Shown here: piece after piece, positions 1-6,021 of the stretch
Position numbering within the stretch: the first letter of the stretch is position 1
How the letters are laid out: the number at the start of each line of letters is the position of its first letter
From: CAMCHP01 sp036835325
GTDB taxonomy: Bacteria; Bacteroidota; Bacteroidia; Flavobacteriales_D; Sanyastnellaceae
Direction: 5' to 3'
NCBI GenBank assembly: GCA_036835325.1
Contig: DAITMF010000082.1
Span: 1 to 8,362, forward strand
DNA: 8,362 bases
The notes under the pieces: model-generated
What the model was told of the DNA's origin: nothing
Seen by the model: only the letters and a program-made list of their open reading frames with translations
The model's database searches: none
Made by a program: the position numbers and the translations under genes

Positions 1-891
1 CCGGTCAATCGTGCAGAGGGATGGTCGCCAAACGAACAAGAGGCGGCACAGAAGGTTAAGGCGGCCATGGATCTCATCCGCCAACGGCGAGAAGCTCCAC
101 AAACCGACACGAAAATTCTCACCTCGTGGAATGCGCTGATGATTCGGGCTTTGTGCAATGCTTGGCGGGCGACCGGCGACGATCGCTACCTCGATGCTGC
201 GCGAAGGGCATGCGACGCCGTGTTGGCCGGTGCGTTTGAACCCGGTGGAGAACTGTTTCACACGCGTACGGGAAAAACCGCGACCGTTTTAGGGCTGCTC
301 GATGACTATGGCTACCTGCTCGAAGCCTTGTGCGAAGTGTACGCATGCACGTGGGACGAACGCTACCTTGCGCAGGCGACACGCGTTGCACAGGCCATCG
401 AGTTGCGATTTGATGCGGCCAATGGTGTGTTCAACTACCGCCAAAGCGAAAGCGGCGCTTTGCCGGGCACGCCTCCGAACGTGAATGACAATGTGGTACC
501 ATCGGCCAATGCAGCAGTGGCGAGCGGATTTTTCATGTTGGGCACGCTCACAGCTGAGCCCGACTGGATTCGCAAGGCATCGGCATTGTTAAAAGCAGCC
601 GGAGGCAAATTGGTGACCGGAGGCGGGCACCACCACTGGGCCCGGTTGCACCTGCGGCTTGAGCAGCCCTTTCATGCAGTGGTGATTACAGGCGTTGGAC
701 ACCGATCGCCGCTTCGCAAATCGTTTGACAGCATGTACCTGCCTCAGGCCGTAATCATTGGCGGAGAAGCCAAGCACAATCCATTGCTTGAGGGCAAGCC
801 TCAAGGCGACACCCTTATATATGTATGCAAGGAAGGCGCATGTCGGCTTCCGGTTAAAACGAAAGACGATGCGTTGGCTGAGATGGAGTAA
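1..891 (+). CDS. YyaL/DUF255-type thioredoxin domain-containing protein, C-terminal part (5' truncated by window edge)
   Basis: The frame is open from the first base and ends at TAA, giving 296 residues. The ATG at 67 is internal, because coding continues upstream of it. Family members (B. subtilis YyaL, human SPATA20) are usually near 650-700 residues, with an N-terminal thioredoxin-like DUF255 domain followed by an alpha/alpha six-hairpin glycosidase-like barrel. Only the second half of the barrel is present here. Hallmarks seen are KILTSWNALMIRAL (residues 38-51 of the visible part), LLDDYGYLLEAL (99-110), DNVVPSANAAVASG (163-176), and the terminal LLEGK and YVCKEGACRLPV with two cysteines. 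The biochemical function of the family is unsettled; redox or sugar-related roles have been proposed. No signal peptide can be judged because the N-terminus is missing. The 3' end overlaps the next gene by 23 bases, so the two are probably co-transcribed. The family call is confident, the function is not. Confidence 0.9.
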   Translation, partial: PVNRAEGWSPNEQEAAQKVKAAMDLIRQRREAPQTDTKILTSWNALMIRALCNAWRATGDDRYLDAARRACDAVLAGAFEPGGELFHTRTGKTATVLGLLDDYGYLLEALCEVYACTWDERYLAQATRVAQAIELRFDAANGVFNYRQSESGALPGTPPNVNDNVVPSANAAVASGFFMLGTLTAEPDWIRKASALLKAAGGKLVTGGGHHHWARLHLRLEQPFHAVVITGVGHRSPLRKSFDSMYLPQAVIIGGEAKHNPLLEGKPQGDTLIYVCKEGACRLPVKTKDDALAEME

Positions 892-1735
892 CACAATTAT
901 TTTTTGGGGATGGATGGTATTGGGGGTGGATGCGCAGCAGATTGACCTCGGAACCGGCGACATTGACTTTATGCAATTGCCCTTTAACCGCGAGTTTGTT
1001 CAAAACAACGGCATTTCGGCCATTCATGTGGAGGAGCAAGTAAAGCGCAGCAGTCAGCCCATACGGATGAGCGGCGTAAAACGCAGCTACCAGTTCGATC
1101 GAGAGGGCAACTGTACCTCGCGCTCGAGCTACAGGCAGCGTTACGGTTTAACAGATACCATTTTTGAAGCCTACCACTTATCGCCCGATGACAATGTGCT
1201 GCAGTACGACCGGAAAGACCGCGGAGGCTTTTACCGTGAGACCTTTGAACGCAGCGGCGATACACTGACCATTTGCAGCTACCGCGGCAAAAGTTACGAG
1301 CTCGAAGCAACCTGGATTTCGTGCGAGCACCAGGTATCGCGCACCACCAACTCGGGCGATAAAACGGTGATTTTGAACGAAAATCATTTGCCCTATAAGT
1401 CGCGTGAGCGCTACTTCAACAGCAGCGGCTACCTTGAACGCATGGTAGAGACCTATTTAATCAGCATGCGCAGCCAGGAGGTTACCTACCAGTACAACGA
1501 ACACGGAAAACTCAATTTTAGGCGCCGACTCGCCGACAAGGGCAACGAGGAATGGTCGTACGTATACAGCGATGATGGTTTGCTTGCTGAAGTGTATCAC
1601 AGGATTGACGGCGACTTGAAGTGGCGGCGAACGATTGTACAAGACGATTTTGGCCGCATTGCCGCGATTTTGACCCTTGACCCTGGCACCGAAGACATCT
1701 CCATTGACAAATTCACATACGAATTCAGCAAATGA
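869..1735 (+). CDS. Secreted protein of unknown function with YD/RHS-like beta repeats
   Basis: The protein has 288 residues. An in-frame ATG exists at 758, but it would put 134 bases inside the upstream gene and place 37 residues before any signal peptide. The ATG at 869 starts directly with a convincing signal peptide (MRWLRW, hydrophobic residues 9-20, likely cleavage after VDA at 20-22), so I chose it. The mature part contains several short units of the form aromatic-x-(F/Y/V)-polar-polar-G-x-(L/I): YQFDREGN (74-81), RYFNSSGYL (181-189), YQYNEHGKL (207-215), YVYSDDGLL (231-239) and VQDDFGRI (257-264). They are spaced about 24-26 residues apart in the second half. They resemble degenerate YD/RHS or similar beta-hairpin repeats, which often form extended extracytoplasmic surfaces. 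There are no catalytic motifs and no lipobox cysteine. It overlaps its neighbours on both sides (23 and 4 bases), so it is expected to be translated from the same mRNA. The role is unknown; export to the periplasm or beyond is the only firm inference. Confidence 0.8.
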   Translation: MRWLRWSNTIIFWGWMVLGVDAQQIDLGTGDIDFMQLPFNREFVQNNGISAIHVEEQVKRSSQPIRMSGVKRSYQFDREGNCTSRSSYRQRYGLTDTIFEAYHLSPDDNVLQYDRKDRGGFYRETFERSGDTLTICSYRGKSYELEATWISCEHQVSRTTNSGDKTVILNENHLPYKSRERYFNSSGYLERMVETYLISMRSQEVTYQYNEHGKLNFRRRLADKGNEEWSYVYSDDGLLAEVYHRIDGDLKWRRTIVQDDFGRIAAILTLDPGTEDISIDKFTYEFSK

Positions 1736-2055
1736 GACGTTCAATACACATGTGGAGAATTCTTCTTCTGTTGGTCGTTGGCTTGCTCGGGTACAGCACC
1801 GCAGCAGAAGCCCAAGGTCGGCGGAAGGAACGTAAGAAGACTGAAACGCAGATCGAAGACGCCCATCGCCGTGCTGCCGAACAGGAGGCTGAAATCGACA
1901 CAAAGCTTGCGGAACGCCGCGAGAAGCACATGACCATCCAAACAAAGACGACGCAAAAGCGGATGAAAAAAAACCGCAAGAAAGCCGAACGCATGAGCCG
2001 CGGTGCTGATGTCCCTTTCTACAAGAGATGGTTCAGAAAGCGGCATTTTCGCTGA
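1732..2055 (+). CDS. Small secreted, highly basic coiled-coil protein, unknown function
   Basis: The protein has 107 residues, and its ATG sits in an ATGA overlap with the stop of the preceding gene, a classic translational-coupling arrangement. A second ATG at 1750 (residue 7) would also keep the signal peptide. Residues 1-27 form a signal peptide (MRRSIHMWR, leucine-rich core at 10-20, likely cleavage after AEA or AEAQ). The mature protein is almost entirely Lys/Arg/Glu/Gln-rich and predicted helical or coiled coil (about 30-90), with a C-terminal aromatic-basic patch VPFYKRWFRKRHFR. I recall small Bacteroidota proteins with similar TQKRMKKN and FYKRWFRK endings, but this is memory and not a search result. 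The basic helix and exposed aromatic tail would suit binding to an anionic partner such as nucleic acid, LPS or cell wall, which is inference only. The gene contains a run of eight A at 1966-1973, and the frame is intact. Confidence 0.75.
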   Translation: MRRSIHMWRILLLLVVGLLGYSTAAEAQGRRKERKKTETQIEDAHRRAAEQEAEIDTKLAERREKHMTIQTKTTQKRMKKNRKKAERMSRGADVPFYKRWFRKRHFR

Positions 2056-2220
2056 TTATTCGGCTGTGATGCCTTCCAATAGTTCGGCAAAAGAATTCAC
2101 TAGACGTGTATAGTTTTTGGTGAGAGTGTTGGCCCATGATGGTCGATAGCTCAATACGTTACCTATCTTTACCGACGAAGCATAAATTGAAATGCCACCT
2201 CCGCATGATGACGCAGGGTT
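2056..2220 (-). other. Minus-strand 54-codon open frame, possible 3' remnant of a lost convergent gene
   Basis: On the minus strand, 54 codons are open between an in-frame TGA (2221-2223) and a TAA at 2056-2058. That TAA directly abuts the TGA of the plus-strand small basic gene. The last residues, LVNSFAELLEGITAE, read like a normal helical protein C-terminus. There is no in-frame ATG; only TTG/ATT-type codons could start it. It could be the tail of a decayed gene whose 5' part is gone, or it could be chance. An open stretch of this length is not rare by chance at this GC content. I do not recognise a family. Confidence 0.2.
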
Positions 2221-2230
2221 TCAAACCCTG
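2214..2230. repeat. Perfect 17-base palindrome (8-base arms around one base)
   Basis: The sequence reads CAGGGTTT-C-AAACCCTG, with perfectly complementary 8-base arms. It is flanked on both sides by ATGATG (2205-2210 and 2231-2236), a short direct repeat. It lies 33 bases upstream of the TTTG element of the predicted promoter. No T-run follows on either strand, so it does not look like an intrinsic terminator, and a one-base loop would make a poor RNA hairpin. Possible readings are a binding site for a dimeric regulator, or a copy of a small dispersed intergenic repeat. The structure is certain; its role is not. Confidence 0.55.
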
Positions 2231-2263
2231 ATGATGTTCACTTCGGAAAGCAAAGCAAACCAC

Positions 2264-2295
2264 TTTGAGAGGGGAGCGGATAATTTCTATATTTA
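2264..2295 (+). promoter_or_regulatory. Predicted Bacteroidota-type promoter for the TonB receptor operon
   Basis: A -33 element TTTG (2264-2267) is followed after 20 bases by TATATTTA (2288-2295). The second element matches 7 of 8 positions of the TAnnTTTG -7 consensus used by the Bacteroidota primary sigma factor. Transcription would start near 2300-2304, leaving a leader of about 40 bases. No Shine-Dalgarno sequence is seen before the ATG at 2341; the leader end is A-rich, as is common in this phylum. The call rests on motif and position only. Confidence 0.6.
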
Positions 2296-2340
2296 CGCCC
2301 GTTTGTTGAGAAATAGTTACGTAATCAAAGCCAAAACTGT

Positions 2341-5300
2341 ATGTCGCGTAAGATTTACTTGCTGATAATCATGGCATTGTGCGCTACCACCGGAGCCTTC
2401 GCTCAGTCGTCAGGTACGCTAAAAGGAAAAGTCACCGACGGTGCTACCGGCGAGACGCTCCCTTTTGTGAACGTGGTAGTCTTCCAGGGATCAGCCCAAA
2501 TTGCCGGTACCACCACCGACATTGATGGTAATTACACCATTAAACCAATTAACCCCGGCACCTATGACGTGTTGTTTTCGTTTGTGGGTTATACCCCGAA
2601 GCGAATCACAGGCGTTAAAGTAAACGCCAACCGCATTGACTTCGCCAACGCGACGCTTGAAAGCGGGGTTGAGCTAGACATTGCAGAGGTTGTCACCTAC
2701 GATGTACCGTTGATCACTCGTGACGGTGGTGCCTCTGGGGGTACAGTTGCTCGTGAAGACATTGAGCGGATGCCGGGTCGAGATGCCGTTTCACTTGCTC
2801 AAACAGTAGCAGGTGTATCAAACGCTGACGGATCAGGTATTTCGATTCGCGGTTCTCGTCCTGACGGTACGTGGGTTTACATCGACGGTGTTAAAGTACG
2901 CGGGTCATCAGCGCTGCCACGATCAGCGGTTGAAGGCATTACTGTAATGACCGGTGGTATCCCAGCGAGCATCGGTGACGCAACCGGTGGTGTATTGAAC
3001 ATTTCACTTCGAAACGCGACATCGAAGTGGTTTGGTGGATTCGAATTCATCTCATCGGGTTTCCGCTCAGGAGAAACCGCTGTTGGTCTTGACCGCTACG
3101 GATACAACCTTGTTGAAGGTGTGATTTCAGGCCCGTTGGCTTTCTATAAGAACGAAAAGGGTGAAAAAACCACCCCGAAACTTGGTTTGTTTCTTTCTGC
3201 CAACTACCAAAATGAGGTTGACCCTCGTCCGGCTTTTGGCGGTGTATTCCGTATGCGCGATGAGGTTCGCCAGGAGTTGCTCACCAACCCAATGCGTCCG
3301 AACATTAGCAGCAACGGAGAAGTCAATGGTGCACTTTTCAATGCAGACTTCCTCGGACCGGATGCGTTTGAAACCGTTCCAACCCGTTTGAACGTTGGCC
3401 GTCAACAGTTCAATATGGTAGCCAAGATTGACGCTTACACCAAAGGCAACACCACCCTTACTTTCGGCGGTACCGCAGCTTTGAACCGTTCGAACAACTT
3501 CAGCTACGCCAACATGTTGATGAACCACGAGAACAACACCCGCTCTACTGGTATCGACTGGCGTGTATACGGTAAGTTCTCTCAGCGTTTCGAAAACGAG
3601 ACCGATGAGTCAACTGCCGGGGTATTGAAGAACATCTACTACACCGTGATGGTCGACTACACCCAAACCCAAGGCCGCACAGAAGACGCACGTCACCAAG
3701 ACAACTTCTTCCGCTACGGGCACGTTGGAAGCTTCGATGTGTTTGACCGCGATTCGTATGCTTACAATTTTGCCAACCAGCGTTGGGTGCAAGACGGATG
3801 GGAAGATACCCTCGTGGTGTTCACCCCTTCTGAATTCAACCCTGAATTGGCAGCCGTCAACACCCAATTCTTCCAACTTTTCGATCAAGAACCTTACGAC
3901 GCAGACGACCGCGGCCCTTACAGCAGCTTGTTGGAAGTACAAAACGGCAACGCAATCTTGAACGGCCAGTTGCCCCCGGCTACTTACAACCTCTGGACGC
4001 AGTTCGGCACGCCGGCCAACACCTACTTCCAAGACTTCACCAACCAGTTCCGTGTGACCGGTCAGTTCTCTGCTGACATTGGCGACCACGCACTTCAGGC
4101 TGGTTTTGAATACGAGCAGCGTGTTGAATCGTTCTACAGCCTTCAGCCTGTAAGCCTCTGGTTGCTCGCTCGTTTGTACGCAAACAGCCACATCAAAGAG
4201 ATCAACAGAAACGACTCAACGGTATTTAACGTTGGAACCGACCAGTACGTGTCGTACGGCCGTTTGATTGGTGATGGTCAGTTCGAGTTCGACCGTAACC
4301 TGCGTCTCTCTTTGGGTCTCGACCCGAACGGGAACGACTTCATCAACACCGATGCACTTGACCCATCGCAGTTTTCAATCGACATGTTCGGTGCCGATGA
4401 CCTGTTGAACCAAGGTCAAAACATTGTGAACTACTCAGGTTATGACGCTTACGGAAATCGTCTCCGCGGACGTCGTCCGACCATCGAAGACTTCTTCAAT
4501 GAGCGCAATGAAGCCGGCTTCCGTACCCGTCCGATTGGTGGTTACGAGCCCATCTACACCTCATTCTACTTGATGGACAAGTTCACCTTTGATGACATCA
4601 TCTTCAACGTAGGTGTACGTGTTGACCGATTCGACGCCAACCACCCTGTACTCCGTGACCCCTTCGTAGTTGGTCAAGCCTTTACAGTGGGTGACCTTCG
4701 CGGCGGGCTGTTGAACGAGCTCGAGGGTGAGACCATCATTCCACAAAACATTGGTGACGACTTCGTAGTGTACGTTGACGACATTGAGAATCCATCGGCC
4801 ATTGTTGGTTACCGTGAAGGTGAAACTTGGTTCAACGCTCAAGGCTCGGAGATTTCTGACCCAGACTTGATTCGCTCTACCAATGGTTTCCCGGCCCCAT
4901 GGTTGGTTGAAGGCCCTGATGCAGAATTGAGCTCAAGCGCATTCCGCGACTACGCTCCACAATGGAACGTGATGCCACGTATTTCGTTCTCGTTCAACAT
5001 TTCTGATGAGGCCGTTTTCTTTGCTCACTACGACATTCTTACCCAGCGCCCTACCGAACGGAATACATTCAACCCAATTGACTACTTGTTCATCGAAGCA
5101 CGTAACGTGTTGATCAACAACCCAGACCTCCGTCCGACAAAAACCATCGACTACGAATTGGGCTTCCAGCAAGTACTTTCGAAAACGTCATCGCTTAAGA
5201 TTGCGGCATTCTACCGCGAGATGCGCGATATGATTACCGTGCGTTTGTTCCCAGGTGCTTACCCACGTCCATACCGTGCCTTCGGTAACCTCGACTTTGG

Positions 5301-6018
5301 TACATCGAAAGGTTTGAGTGTTGAATACGATTTGCGCCGCACAGGCAACATCCGTTTGAACGGTAGCTATACCTTGCAGTTTGCTGACGGTACCGGTTCA
5401 ACCACAACCACTGCATTGGCGCTGATCAACGCTGGTTTGCCAAACCTCCGTACCATTAACCCGTTCAACTTTGACCAGCGTCACCGTATTGTCGGTAACG
5501 TTGACTACCGTTACGGATCAGGCAGCAACTACAATGGTCCGGTTTGGTTCGATAAGCAAGTTTTCCAGAACACCGGTATCAACTTCATAGCGAACCTCGG
5601 TTCAGGAACTCCTTACACCGCATCAAACATTCCGGTTCCGATTACCGGAGAAATTAGCCCTTCAACCGAAGGTTCTATCAATGGAAGCCGTTTGCCATGG
5701 CAATTTAACCTCGACATGAACATCAACCGTGAGTTCACCGTGCGCGTTGGTGGCGAGGGTGAGAAAGCCAAAGAACTTAACATGAATGTTTACCTGTGGG
5801 TAGTGAACGTGTTGAACATTCAAAACATCAACGACGTTTACCGATTCACCGGTGTTGCAAATGACGACGGCTACTTGGCTTCTGCTCAGTACCAGCCGTT
5901 GATTGCTTCTCAAAACGACCCGGATTCATTCCGCAACTACTACAGCATGTTCGTTGCGAACCCATTCAACTTGGGTCTTCCACGTCAGATTCGTCTCGGT
6001 GTTAAACTTGACTTCTAA
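2341..6018 (+). CDS. TonB-dependent receptor with N-terminal carboxypeptidase-regulatory-like domain
   Basis: This is a complete protein of 1225 residues. Residues 1-21 are a signal peptide (MSRKIY, hydrophobic core, cleavage near AFA-Q). A carboxypeptidase-regulatory-like beta-sandwich follows (about 25-110: LKGKVTDGATGETLPFVNV, then DIDGNYTI and SFVGY). LDIAEVVTY (112-120) occupies the usual TonB-box position. A plug domain spans about 130-225, with the typical SISIRGSRP-like, VYIDGV, ITVMTGGIPASIGDATGG and VLNISL segments. The rest is a beta-barrel, with the conserved late strand NPDLRPTKTIDYELGFQ and a C-terminal Phe in the final strand. It would sit in the outer membrane and import a ligand using TonB-ExbBD energy. 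At 1225 residues it is longer than common siderophore receptors and closer to the large SusC-like class. The ligand is not readable; no SusD gene follows. It is separated by only 3 bases from the next gene, a large secreted protein that is the likely functional partner. By eye the codons are strongly biased (CGT, AAC, TTC, GGT), suggesting high expression. Confidence 0.93.
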   Translation: MSRKIYLLIIMALCATTGAFAQSSGTLKGKVTDGATGETLPFVNVVVFQGSAQIAGTTTDIDGNYTIKPINPGTYDVLFSFVGYTPKRITGVKVNANRIDFANATLESGVELDIAEVVTYDVPLITRDGGASGGTVAREDIERMPGRDAVSLAQTVAGVSNADGSGISIRGSRPDGTWVYIDGVKVRGSSALPRSAVEGITVMTGGIPASIGDATGGVLNISLRNATSKWFGGFEFISSGFRSGETAVGLDRYGYNLVEGVISGPLAFYKNEKGEKTTPKLGLFLSANYQNEVDPRPAFGGVFRMRDEVRQELLTNPMRPNISSNGEVNGALFNADFLGPDAFETVPTRLNVGRQQFNMVAKIDAYTKGNTTLTFGGTAALNRSNNFSYANMLMNHENNTRSTGIDWRVYGKFSQRFENETDESTAGVLKNIYYTVMVDYTQTQGRTEDARHQDNFFRYGHVGSFDVFDRDSYAYNFANQRWVQDGWEDTLVVFTPSEFNPELAAVNTQFFQLFDQEPYDADDRGPYSSLLEVQNGNAILNGQLPPATYNLWTQFGTPANTYFQDFTNQFRVTGQFSADIGDHALQAGFEYEQRVESFYSLQPVSLWLLARLYANSHIKEINRNDSTVFNVGTDQYVSYGRLIGDGQFEFDRNLRLSLGLDPNGNDFINTDALDPSQFSIDMFGADDLLNQGQNIVNYSGYDAYGNRLRGRRPTIEDFFNERNEAGFRTRPIGGYEPIYTSFYLMDKFTFDDIIFNVGVRVDRFDANHPVLRDPFVVGQAFTVGDLRGGLLNELEGETIIPQNIGDDFVVYVDDIENPSAIVGYREGETWFNAQGSEISDPDLIRSTNGFPAPWLVEGPDAELSSSAFRDYAPQWNVMPRISFSFNISDEAVFFAHYDILTQRPTERNTFNPIDYLFIEARNVLINNPDLRPTKTIDYELGFQQVLSKTSSLKIAAFYREMRDMITVRLFPGAYPRPYRAFGNLDFGTSKGLSVEYDLRRTGNIRLNGSYTLQFADGTGSTTTTALALINAGLPNLRTINPFNFDQRHRIVGNVDYRYGSGSNYNGPVWFDKQVFQNTGINFIANLGSGTPYTASNIPVPITGEISPSTEGSINGSRLPWQFNLDMNINREFTVRVGGEGEKAKELNMNVYLWVVNVLNIQNINDVYRFTGVANDDGYLASAQYQPLIASQNDPDSFRNYYSMFVANPFNLGLPRQIRLGVKLDF

Positions 6019-6021
6019 TTC

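Noticed and set aside
758..868. N-terminal extension of the YD-repeat protein from the ATG at 758
   Set aside because: It would lie wholly inside the YyaL-type gene and bury the signal peptide 37 residues in. The ATG at 869 fits better.
1966..1973. Run of eight A as a possible slippage or frameshift site
   Set aside because: The reading frame is intact on both sides. The run encodes Lys in a Lys-rich protein, and no alternative frame product of interest follows.
2214..2230. Palindrome read as an intrinsic terminator
   Set aside because: The loop would be a single base and no T-tract follows on either strand.
3610..4191. Long minus-strand open frame (193 codons) inside the receptor gene
   Set aside because: It is an antisense shadow of a strongly codon-biased gene. 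The composition is Val-rich and unstructured, with no motif, and it has no promoter.
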